Below, in pieces: positions 36,521-44,790 of a stretch of DNA of 64,000 nt. A program made the translations under genes and the position numbers. Source of the DNA: an uncultured Lachnospiraceae bacterium (GTDB lineage: Bacteria > Bacillota > Clostridia > Lachnospirales > Lachnospiraceae); contig CAJTPS010000010.1 in the NCBI GenBank assembly GCA_910578555.1, positions 1 to 64,000 on the forward strand, given 5' to 3'. The notes beneath the pieces were generated by a model that was not told the origin of the DNA, did no database searches, and saw only the letters and a list, made by a program, of their open reading frames with translations. Each line of letters starts with the position of its first letter. The first letter of the stretch is position 1.

Positions 36521-38251
36521 CTATAATAGCACTCCCCGATTCCCGTCACACTTCCCGGCGCTCCGGCAGAACCGTTCCCCGATCCCTAAGACGATAAAGA
36601 TGTACGGCGTATTGAGAACCTGCTGAAAGCTCACCATGCCATGTGCGGTATATGCCAGTATGCCGACCGCACAGACATATAGAACCGGTCTTGTGTCCGC
36701 CCTGCGCAGACACCGCAGAAATGCACTGCAAAAGATTCCCGCATAACACAGGAAACCAAGCGCCCCCGCATTGACAAGCTGTGTAAGCAGCTCATTGTGC
36801 GCATTGGTCAGCCGCTGATTGGTAAAGCGGTCCGCCAGCTTCTGCGCCAGTTCCGGCACATCATACACATAGTCCGCGAAGCAGTCCGGTCCCGTGCCCA
36901 CAAGCTTATGTATAGGGTCCATCCTCCGGTAGGCATCTATACCGCAGTTCCAGGCCGCGCCCCTGCCGTTTCCCCAGTCTTCGTTGAAAACGATCCGCTT
37001 ATGATTGGCCGCCTCTGCCACTGCTGTGTCTGACATGGACTCCGTCGTATCCGTCGCCGTCTCCCCCTGAATCTGCAGGATGCCGCTGCGCAGCAGCAGA
37101 TAAACAGTCACAATACATAGCAATACCACACATATACCTGCCCGGCATTGTTTTACATATGTTTTATTACGAACAGGTACATGTCTATCCAGCATCCGGA
37201 ACAATACGTAACACAGTGTCAGAACCCCCAGTCCCCACAGTGGGGCATTGCTGTCAAGGAGAAGCGTCGTCATACGCGACCCGCCGTCTCCGGTCCCAAG
37301 TCCGTAATTATAATGAAGTCCCGGCATATACCGCAGGATTCTTCCCGCCTGACAGACCGCCGCGAATATCATACATAACTCCAGATACCGATACCGTTTC
37401 GCACGGTTTCCAAGTGACATCAGAAACAGTCCGGCACACAGGATTCCGAAAACCAGATACGCGCTGCTGCTGCCCTGTGTCACGCCGGCAAGCATAGCAA
37501 TTGCACTGTATATGCCTGTCAGCAGACGACTCCGTCTGCTGTCGCTGCACCAGTACCATGCGATCCCGACAGATGCCGCCACAGACCAGTAACCGCAGAA
37601 CCAGTTAATATTGCCGAGCGTAGAGATAAACGTATCCGTCTGGCCCTCCATCGCAATCGGATAGACCGAGTAACGGTTACAGATCCCCAGCAGAAAAACC
37701 ACCGCCGATGCCGCCAGCCATACACCAATCCAGCCGATGTTTTGATGAAAATAGCGGGAGAAGAAGAAATAAACCAGCACAAATGTCATCTGTGTGACGA
37801 CGCCCATATGCCATCCCTCCGCACCCCATAACGCATCCTCCTTATAGGCGGAATTAAGATACGACAGCATCACCACAACAAAATACCCGTATGCAAACCA
37901 GTCCGTAACAGACATCTGCCGGTAATGACCAGTCAGCCAGCCGCTGTGCCGGCAGCAAAGCGCTGTTAACAGGATAACCGCCGCCATCACCACAATCGTC
38001 GCCAGACTGACATTCCGGAAAAACTCATATTTCACATCGCCGATCCGCAGATAGCCGCCCGGCGCATAGAGTGGGTATATGACTGCCATCACAAGAAAAT
38101 ATGCCATCATAATGCCCTGGCAGACATCTGTATGCCAATCGTCCGCCCTTGTATCCGTTTCCGGTTTCATCCGTTCAGAAAGTTCCTGCGCATCGCTTGT
38201 GACATCTTTTTTTCTCTTCTCTTTTTTCCAGTTCTGTTCTCTTTCTTCCAA
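36521..38251 (-). CDS. O-antigen ligase-like polytopic membrane protein, copy 2
   Basis: The 576-residue protein is a paralogue of the gene downstream. It has many membrane helices and the matching loop WGNGRGAAWNCGIDAYRRMD, PIHKLVGTGPDCFADYVYDV and QRLTNAHNELLTQLVNAGAL. The N-terminal 45 residues are highly charged and cytoplasmic (EEREQNWKKEKRKKDVTSDA). Both copies keep the motif residues, so both could be active. They lie 56 bp apart. No glycosyltransferase genes are adjacent, which is unusual for a Wzy-type polymerase locus. Confidence 0.86.
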   Translation of the reverse strand: MEEREQNWKKEKRKKDVTSDAQELSERMKPETDTRADDWHTDVCQGIMMAYFLVMAVIYPLYAPGGYLRIGDVKYEFFRNVSLATIVVMAAVILLTALCCRHSGWLTGHYRQMSVTDWFAYGYFVVVMLSYLNSAYKEDALWGAEGWHMGVVTQMTFVLVYFFFSRYFHQNIGWIGVWLAASAVVFLLGICNRYSVYPIAMEGQTDTFISTLGNINWFCGYWSVAASVGIAWYWCSDSRRSRLLTGIYSAIAMLAGVTQGSSSAYLVFGILCAGLFLMSLGNRAKRYRYLELCMIFAAVCQAGRILRYMPGLHYNYGLGTGDGGSRMTTLLLDSNAPLWGLGVLTLCYVLFRMLDRHVPVRNKTYVKQCRAGICVVLLCIVTVYLLLRSGILQIQGETATDTTESMSDTAVAEAANHKRIVFNEDWGNGRGAAWNCGIDAYRRMDPIHKLVGTGPDCFADYVYDVPELAQKLADRFTNQRLTNAHNELLTQLVNAGALGFLCYAGIFCSAFLRCLRRADTRPVLYVCAVGILAYTAHGMVSFQQVLNTPYIFIVLGIGERFCRSAGKCDGNRGVLL

Positions 38252-38327
38252 GGCTTCCGCTCACATCTCTTCTCTGCCATTGTTCTGCGTAAGCGCTCAC
38301 AGACGCTTCGCCTGATCTGCTTCCTCT

Positions 38328-39404
38328 TCAATCATAATCGAAGGATTTCTTTTCGTCAAACGCTCTCTGCCTTGCATTCATGACTTTCCAGATCTCCACG
38401 ATGACGATAAGCGCCAGCGGTCCTTTGATGATGCCGCCGACGCCGAACAGCCTTATGCCCGCATAAACAGCCAGCAGCATAAAGACAGGCGCCACACCGA
38501 TCTGTCTGCCGATCAGCTTAGGCTCCAGCAGTTCTCTGGTCAGAATACATACCCCGTACAGAACCAGACATACCGCCATCCGCCCGTACTGCCCGTTTAT
38601 GAGCTGCCAGACAGACAACGGCACTAATACGATGCCTGTCCCGATAAAGGGCAGCACATCCAGCACGCCCGCCAGAATGCCGAACATAATTCCTCCTGCC
38701 ACCCCCGCCAGACTCAGCACGATACTGCACAATACACTGATAGTCAGCAGGATCACGCCCTGCGCTTTGATAAACGTGATAATATAGGACAGGACGCCTT
38801 CCACTACCGCCCAGACCATCTGCAGTTCCTCCGATTTCTTCAATGTCTGAACAATACCTGCATATTCTTTTTCTAATAAAAACGCGGCAATGCATGCGAT
38901 AGCCAGAAAACCGATTGCAGAGAAAATTCCTTTAAAGCAGTTATAAGAGGAAGACAGGATCTGCGGTACTACCTGTATCTGTACATTCTCTATAATAACC
39001 GTCATCTGCTCGATCACAAACTGTTCGATCTGCTGTCCGTCCCAGCCGAATCTGCCATCCAGCCCGCAGCAGCATTGATGGAAAAAGAGCTGGAATTTCT
39101 CTCCGAGTTCCGTACAGAATGCCGGAAGTCCCTCAAGCTGTCTGCCGCCCAGTATGATGACTGCCCACAGGATTCCCATCAGCAGCAGAATCAACGGCAG
39201 AATCATTCCGACTGCCAGGAATTTCTTCCTGACCGGAATCCGCCGCTGTATCCTCTGCAGACACGGATAACACAGGGTAATCAGCAGAAAAGCAAATACA
39301 AAAGGCGCGATCAGCGTAAAAATATATCGGAAGAAGAACCAGACTCCTACCAGAATGAAACATATTTTGACCAGTTTGTGATTCAGGAACGTATTCAGAT
39401 TCAT
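38328..39404 (-). CDS. AI-2E family transporter-like permease (YtvI/PerM family)
   Basis: The protein has about 358 residues and eight predicted membrane helices. The family signature is in the C-terminal half: GILAGVLDVLPFIGTGIVLV, LVPLSVWQLINGQYG, LLEPKLIGRQIGVAPVFMLL and GVGGIIKGPLALIVIV. The sporulation protein YtvI and the PerM/AI-2 exporter TqsA share this fold; the substrate here is unknown. The reading frame is open 32 codons further upstream, but those codons (MFRVRKAELANELARFVN) are a translated copy of a dispersed hairpin repeat, so MNLNTFLNHKL at 39404 is the real start. Confidence 0.85.
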   Translation of the reverse strand: MNLNTFLNHKLVKICFILVGVWFFFRYIFTLIAPFVFAFLLITLCYPCLQRIQRRIPVRKKFLAVGMILPLILLLMGILWAVIILGGRQLEGLPAFCTELGEKFQLFFHQCCCGLDGRFGWDGQQIEQFVIEQMTVIIENVQIQVVPQILSSSYNCFKGIFSAIGFLAIACIAAFLLEKEYAGIVQTLKKSEELQMVWAVVEGVLSYIITFIKAQGVILLTISVLCSIVLSLAGVAGGIMFGILAGVLDVLPFIGTGIVLVPLSVWQLINGQYGRMAVCLVLYGVCILTRELLEPKLIGRQIGVAPVFMLLAVYAGIRLFGVGGIIKGPLALIVIVEIWKVMNARQRAFDEKKSFDYD

Positions 39405-39433
39405 TGCGTGCGCATGCCTTTCTATAAAGTATA

Positions 39434-39500
39434 TTTGCTTCGCAACATTAACAAAACGAGCAAGCTCGTTTGCGAGTTCCGCTTTGCGGACTCGAAACAC
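39434..39500 (+). repeat. Dispersed hairpin repeat, copy C
   Basis: Three consecutive hairpins: ttgc-ttc-gcaa, acgagc-aa-gctcgt, and cgag-t-tccgc-ttt-gcgga-ctcg. It aligns to copy B1 (9362-9415) at about 45 of 54 positions, with compensatory changes in the middle stem. It lies 30 bp upstream of the permease start and reads antisense to that gene. Confidence 0.78.
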
Positions 39501-39630
39501 GTCAAGAAATTTCCTATTAAAAAAAGCAGGAACGTTAATTCTCTGCTTCTCTCTTTTCTTAACATCCTATTCTATTATGTCGTATTTTCTATATGTTATG
39601 CGACTATCAGGTGACCGCTATGCCGCCGCA

Positions 39631-40404
39631 TTACGCATAATACTGTATAAACTCCTGCATCCGGAAAATCTTTCCTTCCGGTCTGATCTTAAACTCCATC
39701 CGTCTGCCCGTCCGCGGGTGTGTAAAAGACAGCCGTCCGGCACATAGTGCAATTTCTTTGACATGCAGCTGCTCCGACAGCCCCGCTGTCTGCCCATCGG
39801 CATATTTATAATCACCAAGCAGGCTCATGCCGGCGCTGCTCATCTGCACCCGGATCTGATGATGTCTGCCTGTAAGCAGCCGGATTCCCGCCAGCGCGAT
39901 CCAACGCGAATCCTGCACTGCATAAGACGTTTCCTTCTGTCCGGCCTCTGCTTTTGGACCGGCAAAACCGGATTCCGGTATTTTGTCGGTTAAAATTTCA
40001 TATTCCAGCACGGCCTCCTTCGCGCCTTTCACCTCCGGCGGCACAATGCGGGAAATATTTGTCCTGCCGTCTTTAACCAGATAATCTGTCAGCACGCCGC
40101 TCTTCTGTAATTCATTGCCGCAGACGACAGCATAATAATATTTCTCCACACGGTTTTGGGTCATCTGCCTGCTCAAGCCTGCCGCCGCCTGTTTATTGCG
40201 GGCAAATACCAGAATGCCCTCCACCGGCTGGTCAAGGCGGTGCACTACGCCCACATACGGATTCTTCTGCGTACGCGCCAGATAATTCGTCACTTCGCTT
40301 ACCATATCAGCCTGACCGACTCTGGCGGTCTGCGTCGCAATGCCTGCGGGCTTATGGCATACAATGATATCCTGATCTTCATAGAGTATTCTTGCCTGAT
40401 TCAT
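39631..40404 (-). CDS. RluA-family rRNA pseudouridine synthase
   Basis: The 257-residue enzyme has the catalytic-aspartate motif HRLDQPVEGILVFARNKQAA, the preceding DIIVCHKPAGIATQTA and the late LLTGRHHQIRVQMSSAGMSL with GDYKYAD. There is no N-terminal S4 domain, so it is of the short RluA/YhcT type. The modified position cannot be inferred. It stands alone between the permease and the two-component pair and may be transcribed from its own promoter. Confidence 0.93.
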   Translation of the reverse strand: MNQARILYEDQDIIVCHKPAGIATQTARVGQADMVSEVTNYLARTQKNPYVGVVHRLDQPVEGILVFARNKQAAAGLSRQMTQNRVEKYYYAVVCGNELQKSGVLTDYLVKDGRTNISRIVPPEVKGAKEAVLEYEILTDKIPESGFAGPKAEAGQKETSYAVQDSRWIALAGIRLLTGRHHQIRVQMSSAGMSLLGDYKYADGQTAGLSEQLHVKEIALCAGRLSFTHPRTGRRMEFKIRPEGKIFRMQEFIQYYA

Positions 40405-40468
40405 ATAGATGTTCCTGTCCCTCTGCGGGTTATATCCTGCAAAGCCGCCTGTATTTCCCCTGCGGCGG

Positions 40469-41158
40469 TTAGATTTTGAACCGGTATCCTACGCCCCATA
40501 TTGTCTCAATGTACTGCGGCTTCGCCGTGTCAAACTCGATCTTCTCGCGAATCTTCTTAATATGCACCGTAACCGTAGCGATATCTCCGATGGAATCCAT
40601 ATCCCAGATCTCCCGGAACAGTTCTTCCTTAGAATATACATGATTCGGATTCTCCGCCAGAAAAGTCAGCAGGTCGAATTCCTTCGTGGTAAATACTCTC
40701 TCTTCGCCGTCTATATAAACTCTTCTCGCCGTCTTATCAATCTTAAGTCCTCTGATCTCAATGATGTCGTTTACTTTCTGGTTACTCCCCACCAGTCTGT
40801 CATAACGGGCCATATGCGCCTTTACACGCGCCACCAGTTCGGACGGGCTAAAAGGCTTCGTCATATAGTCGTCCGCCCCCAGACCGAGACCCCGGATCTT
40901 GTCGATGTCGTCCTTCTTGGCCGACACCATAATAATCGGGATATTCTTTTCTTCCCGTATCCGCTTGCATACCTCAAATCCATCTATTCCCGGCAGCATC
41001 AGATCCAGTATCACCAGATCATAATCTCCGCCCAGCGCTGTCTCAAGTCCCTTGTCCCCGCTGTTCTCGATCGTCACCTCGAAGTCACTCAGTTCAAGAT
41101 AGTCCTTCTCCAGATCTGCAATTGCCTCTTCATCCTCTATAATTAATATTTTACTCAT
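40469..41158 (-). CDS. OmpR/PhoB-family response regulator (second pair)
   Basis: The regulator has 229 residues: receiver with IIEDEEAI, phospho-Asp in LVILDLMLPGIDGFEVCKRI, and Lys in YMTKPFSPSEL; winged helix with TKEFDLLTFLAENPNHVYSK and IGDIATVTVHIKKIREKIEF. It lies downstream of and overlaps its kinase by 8 bp, so the two are translated together. The pattern resembles VanR/RprY-type regulators; the target genes are unknown. Confidence 0.95.
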   Translation of the reverse strand: MSKILIIEDEEAIADLEKDYLELSDFEVTIENSGDKGLETALGGDYDLVILDLMLPGIDGFEVCKRIREEKNIPIIMVSAKKDDIDKIRGLGLGADDYMTKPFSPSELVARVKAHMARYDRLVGSNQKVNDIIEIRGLKIDKTARRVYIDGEERVFTTKEFDLLTFLAENPNHVYSKEELFREIWDMDSIGDIATVTVHIKKIREKIEFDTAKPQYIETIWGVGYRFKI

Positions 41159-42656
41159 AAATTCCATCCTTTCCGGCAGCCTCTTCCGGCGGCGTCTGAT
41201 ACTTCCGGATCACGAAGTGCATACAGGTTCCTTCATTCTCCCTGCTGGTCGCCCATATATAACCACCGTGATCCTCGACAATCTTCTTGACGATCGACAA
41301 CCCGATTCCACTGCCTCCCTTAGAAGAATTGCGGGAAGCATCCGTGCGGTAGAACCTCTCGAAGATATTCGGCAGGTCCTTCGCCGCCACACCCATGCCG
41401 TTGTCCTCGATCTCCACCCGTATCGCATCCAGTTCATCCAGAATACGGATATCAATAACGCCCTTGTCCTTATTCATATATTTTACACTGTTGTTAATGA
41501 TATTATTGATGACACGCTTAAGTTGCTCGGGATCTGCAATAATCTGCGTGGACGGTTCGATCAGCGCCTCATAATTCAGCTGAATGTTCTTGGACTCCAG
41601 ATCAAGTCCCACTTCCTCGACGCAGTCCCCGAAATAGTCAGCCACATTAATACGGCGAAACGTGTAGGGAATCCTGTTATTATCAATTCCGGAATACGTC
41701 GTCAGTTCGTTGATCAGGCGGTCCATGTCGTTCGCCTTATCATAGATTGTCTTAATATACTTGTTCATTTTCTCCGGCGTATCGGCAACACCGTCCATGA
41801 TGCCTTCCACGTAACCCTTAATCGATGTGATCGGCGTTTTCAGATCATGAGAAATGTTGCTGACCAGTTCTTTATTCTTCTGCTCGTGCTCGAATTTCTC
41901 ATCCAGTGACTCCTTCAGGCGAAGCCGCATATCTTCATAATTGCGGTACAGTTCGCCGATCTCTCCTTTTTCCTCCGTCGTCAGCATATACTCCAGATTG
42001 CCTTCCGCGATATTCTGCATGGCTGTGTTTAACTGATTGATCGGCGTGAAGATTCCTCTCTGAATCCAATTTGTCAGCAGAATGCTGGTCAGGCATAACA
42101 CCAGAATAAACGCAAAGATCATCCGTTTAAGTGCATTTTTGGAAATCAGTGAATTCACACTGGTTACAATGAAAAAACTGCCCTCGCTTCCGTCCGTAAA
42201 CTGAAAGTCAACCTGCTTGACCAGCTTCCTTCTGTCATTATAATAGTAGCCCGTCTCCGAATCCGGCACTTCATTGCCATACTCCGGCAGCAGTTCGAAT
42301 ATCCGCTCCGCCGCCCGTCCGTTACCCGTATAGTAAAGACTGTTTCCTTTTCTCACGATAATATATGAGATTCTGTCATTCATCTCTCCGCTGATTTCGT
42401 CCAGATATTCCCTGTCCTCCAGCCTGGAAGCATCCTGTGCGATCTGACTCTTGACCGCCTCCAGCACTTCCTCTGTAATATGACTGTAATTCTCAATCGT
42501 ATAAGAAATAGAGAGATTATTTCCGTCTAAAATACCAATCTCATTTTCCGCATCCTCCACATGTCCCCCGACAAAAAGAAATGCTATGCTTGTCAGCAAA
42601 AGAGGCACCAGCACGATCGTCAGCGACGTAACCAGAAGCCTTGTTCTAAACTTCAC
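41151..42656 (-). CDS. Sensor histidine kinase with HAMP domain (second pair)
   Basis: The 501-residue membrane kinase has TM1 (about 8-30), an extracellular sensor of about 140 residues, TM2 (about 178-198), HAMP, HisKA with His270 (ELVSNISHDLKTPITSIKGY), N box (NNIINNSVKYM), DNGMGVA and GGSGIGLSIVKKIVEDHGGY. It overlaps its regulator gene at the 3' end. It faces the divergent Fur/PerR-like gene across a 205-bp spacer. Confidence 0.95.
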   Translation of the reverse strand: MKFRTRLLVTSLTIVLVPLLLTSIAFLFVGGHVEDAENEIGILDGNNLSISYTIENYSHITEEVLEAVKSQIAQDASRLEDREYLDEISGEMNDRISYIIVRKGNSLYYTGNGRAAERIFELLPEYGNEVPDSETGYYYNDRRKLVKQVDFQFTDGSEGSFFIVTSVNSLISKNALKRMIFAFILVLCLTSILLTNWIQRGIFTPINQLNTAMQNIAEGNLEYMLTTEEKGEIGELYRNYEDMRLRLKESLDEKFEHEQKNKELVSNISHDLKTPITSIKGYVEGIMDGVADTPEKMNKYIKTIYDKANDMDRLINELTTYSGIDNNRIPYTFRRINVADYFGDCVEEVGLDLESKNIQLNYEALIEPSTQIIADPEQLKRVINNIINNSVKYMNKDKGVIDIRILDELDAIRVEIEDNGMGVAAKDLPNIFERFYRTDASRNSSKGGSGIGLSIVKKIVEDHGGYIWATSRENEGTCMHFVIRKYQTPPEEAAGKDGIYE

Positions 42657-42786
42657 CGAAATATCTCCCTTCTACCTGTATCTTCCCATATTGCCGCTTG
42701 TATCATTACTATATCACATTTTTACAGAATGAAAATAAAACATATTTGATAATCTTATAAAAAATTTATTAAAATAATAAATATAA

Positions 42787-42815
42787 TTGACATGTCCTCT
42801 CTCTCGTGCTATATT
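42787..42815 (+). promoter_or_regulatory. Promoter of the Fur/PerR-like gene
   Basis: TTGACA (42787-42792) and TATATT (42810-42815) are separated by 17 bp, giving a predicted start near 42822, directly in front of the palindromic operator at 42824-42844. Confidence 0.8.
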
Positions 42816-42823
42816 AATTCCAG

Positions 42824-42844
42824 AAATAGTAATCATTACTATTT
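42824..42844 (+). promoter_or_regulatory. Fur/PerR-type operator (autoregulatory)
   Basis: The sequence aaatagtaatcattactatt plus one further t is a 21-bp palindrome, perfect except for the central base. It has the spacing of Fur/PerR boxes (compare the PerR consensus TTATAATnATTATAA). It covers the predicted transcription start, where a bound repressor would block RNA polymerase. Confidence 0.82.
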
Positions 42845-42861
42845 TTAAAAGGGGATTAATC

Positions 42862-43263
42862 ATGGCATTGAAATACAGCAGACAAAGGCAAGTCATTAAA
42901 GACTTCCTGATGACCCGTAAAGATCATCCCACTGCCGATGTGGTCTATATGAATGTCAGACAGGAATATCCGAATATCAGTCTCGGCACCGTATACCGTA
43001 ATCTCTCACTGCTGGCAAATCTGGGGGAGATCAGACGGCTCCGGATAGGCGACGGCGTCGATCATTTTGATGCTGACACTTCTATGCACTATCATTTTAT
43101 CTGCACGAAATGCGGTGGTGTGACTGACCTCGCGATGAATCCGGGCTCCATTGACCACATCAAGGATAGTGCTGCCGCAGGCTTTGACGGCAGGATCGAA
43201 GGCCACATCACCTATTTCTACGGGATCTGTGGAAATTGTGTGAATTGCCGCGAAGAACTTTAA
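42862..43263 (+). CDS. Fur-family regulator, probably PerR-like
   Basis: The 133-residue metal-dependent repressor has an N-terminal winged helix (SRQRQVIKDFLMTRKDHPTA, NISLGTVYRNLSLLANLGEI) and a C-terminal metal domain with HYHFICTKCGG and the second Cys pair in GICGNCVNC for structural zinc. The DHFDAD and H-x-H residues fit the regulatory site. Adjacent rubrerythrin and rubredoxin favour PerR (peroxide sensing) over Fur. An operator in its own promoter indicates autoregulation. The ATG at 42862 has aaaagggg upstream. Confidence 0.93.
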   Translation: MALKYSRQRQVIKDFLMTRKDHPTADVVYMNVRQEYPNISLGTVYRNLSLLANLGEIRRLRIGDGVDHFDADTSMHYHFICTKCGGVTDLAMNPGSIDHIKDSAAAGFDGRIEGHITYFYGICGNCVNCREEL

Positions 43264-43481
43264 TTCCTGTATTTTTCATGTTATAATTACCAAAACATGG
43301 GAATAATTGTAACAGTTCAACCTTTGGCTTCTCTGTTACAAATAATCTTTCCGGACAAGATATTCGGGATCAATGATTTAACCGAAATTGCTCCAGATCA
43401 TAAAAATGAGTGATAAGGCGTACATGTTTTAACAACAGCGCCTTACAATATAATCAATCAAGAGAAAAGGAGAACACAATT

Positions 43482-44021
43482 ATGAAATTTGTATGTCAGG
43501 TATGTGGTTATGTTCACGAAGGCGATTCCGCTCCGGAGAAATGCCCGGTATGTAACGCACCGGCTGAGAAGTTCACGGCGCAGAGCGGTGAAAAAGAATG
43601 GGCTGCGGAGCACGTTGTAGGTGTTGCCAAAGGTGTCAGCGAAGATATCATGGCTGACCTTCGCGCTAACTTTAACGGCGAGTGCACCGAAGTGGGTATG
43701 TATCTTGCAATGGCGAGAGTCGCTCACAGAGAAGGATATCCCGAGATCGGTTTATACTGGGAGAAAGCTGCCTGGGAAGAGGCAGAGCACGCTGCTAAAT
43801 TCGCTGAGTTATTAGGTGAAGTTGTCACCGATTCCACCAAGAAGAATCTGGAGATGAGAATCGATGCCGAGAACGGCGCAACAGCAGGTAAATTTGATCT
43901 TGCAAAGCGCGCGAAAGCTGCTAATCTGGATGCAATCCATGACACCGTGCACGAGATGGCAAGAGACGAGGCTAGACACGGCAAGGCATTCGAGGGTCTG
44001 TTAAAGAGATACTTTAACTAA
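43482..44021 (+). CDS. rbr: Rubrerythrin (reverse-type, N-terminal rubredoxin domain)
   Basis: The 179-residue protein has an N-terminal rubredoxin-like Fe(Cys)4 centre ([20 protein letters not shown]), as in reverse rubrerythrins, followed by a ferritin-like diiron domain ([60 protein letters not shown]). It reduces hydrogen peroxide with electrons from rubredoxin. The start at 43482 follows a gaaaaggag site. The 218-bp spacer before it carries a gttataatt/aattgtaac inverted repeat that could be a further PerR-type site. Confidence 0.96.
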   Translation: MKFVCQVCGYVHEGDSAPEKCPVCNAPAEKFTAQSGEKEWAAEHVVGVAKGVSEDIMADLRANFNGECTEVGMYLAMARVAHREGYPEIGLYWEKAAWEEAEHAAKFAELLGEVVTDSTKKNLEMRIDAENGATAGKFDLAKRAKAANLDAIHDTVHEMARDEARHGKAFEGLLKRYFN

Positions 44022-44066
44022 GAAACAGTAATTTATTGCACAACTCTAAAATACAATTAAGAAAAA

Positions 44067-44086
44067 GCAATTTGCTTTGCAAATTC
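44067..44086 (+). repeat. Dispersed hairpin repeat, short copy E
   Basis: The segment gcaatttgctttgcaaattc is a degenerate third-hairpin unit (tttgc-ttt-gcaaa) followed by aaaaaacgga, as in the copy at 9424. It lies about 30 bp upstream of the rubredoxin start, between it and rubrerythrin. Confidence 0.5.
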
Positions 44087-44116
44087 AAAAAACGGAAGAA
44101 AAGGAGATTGAATATT

Positions 44117-44290
44117 ATGCAGAAATATTTTTGTAACCCTTGCGGATATACTTATGACCCTGAAAAAGGTGATCCGGAGCATGGCATCAAGCCCGGCACG
44201 GCTTTTGAGGATTTACCGGCTGACTGGTGCTGCCCGCTCTGCGGCGTGACCAAAGATATGTTCCAGCCCTGCATTGACAATTACAACTAA
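44117..44290 (+). CDS. rub: Rubredoxin
   Basis: The 57-residue electron carrier has both CxxCG knuckles ([19 protein letters not shown] and [13 protein letters not shown]), [12 protein letters not shown] and the aromatic core. It donates electrons to rubrerythrin or superoxide reductase in anaerobic oxidative defence, which fits the gene 95 bp upstream. The ATG at 44117 follows aaggag. The longer upstream frame is only read-through of the repeat. Confidence 0.97.
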   Translation: MQKYFCNPCGYTYDPEKGDPEHGIKPGTAFEDLPADWCCPLCGVTKDMFQPCIDNYN

Positions 44291-44304
44291 AGCAGAACTT
44301 TATC

Positions 44305-44338
44305 AGGCGCTTCCGGCAGATCTTGCCCGGAAGCGCCT
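44305..44338. terminator. Strong bidirectional terminator
   Basis: A 12-bp stem aggcgcttccgg / ccggaagcgcct with a 10-nt loop follows the rubredoxin stop and is followed by ttct. On the minus strand it follows the short DUF1905-like gene, whose stop is 12 bp away, so it can serve both transcripts. Confidence 0.88.
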
Positions 44339-44350
44339 TTCTCATTTCAA

Positions 44351-44521
44351 TCATAAAAGATGTATGCCGCCATCATACGGAATCCCGTCAAGTGTCACAT
44401 GGACTTTGACTCTGCCCTTGCCAAACTCCTTACGAATATCGTATGGAAATGCAATGTATGCTCCTCCTTTTTGGGGAACGGTATGAATGACAGCCCGAAA
44501 TTTATATATTTTATCAACCAT
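44351..44521 (-). CDS. Truncated DUF1905-like protein
   Basis: The 56-residue protein reads MVDKIYKFRAVIHTVPQKGG, then AYIAFPYDIRKEFGKGRVKV and HVTLDGIPYDGGIHLL, stop. This matches the N-terminal half of DUF1905 proteins, which usually continue for about 40 more residues with a second strand-helix unit. The missing half is absent downstream; the shared terminator begins 12 bp later, so this may be a shortened but expressed form or a decayed gene. Its start overlaps the preceding gene by 8 bp. It is below common gene-caller length limits. Confidence 0.72.
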   Translation of the reverse strand: MVDKIYKFRAVIHTVPQKGGAYIAFPYDIRKEFGKGRVKVHVTLDGIPYDGGIHLL

Positions 44522-44726
44522 TTTCTTCCTCTATCAATCCATATAAACGATACATGGACAGCATATTCTGATACTGCAGCTTACTGCTCATCAGCTGACG
44601 GTATGTTGCCGATTTCTCTTTTCCTTCTGCCTTCAACTGCTTCATTCTTCGATCCGCCTGATCATAATTTTCCTGTACCGCCGTTAACATCTCTTCAAAA
44701 GCGTCTATTCTGTTCTCTTTGTTCAT
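44514..44726 (-). CDS. Small helical protein of unknown function
   Basis: The 70-residue, strongly charged protein is predicted to be one long coiled coil (NRIDAFEEMLTAVQENYDQA, DRRMKQLKAEGKEKSATYRQ, LMSSKLQYQNMLSMYRLYGL). A good ggagg ribosome site 5 bp before the ATG and coupling to the downstream gene support it. I do not recognise a family with certainty. Confidence 0.72.
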   Translation of the reverse strand: MNKENRIDAFEEMLTAVQENYDQADRRMKQLKAEGKEKSATYRQLMSSKLQYQNMLSMYRLYGLIEEENG

Positions 44727-44790
44727 GATACCTCCATTCCGAAATCGTATACGCCAAAGGCACTGACTGCATTGTTAAGATTCACACCAG

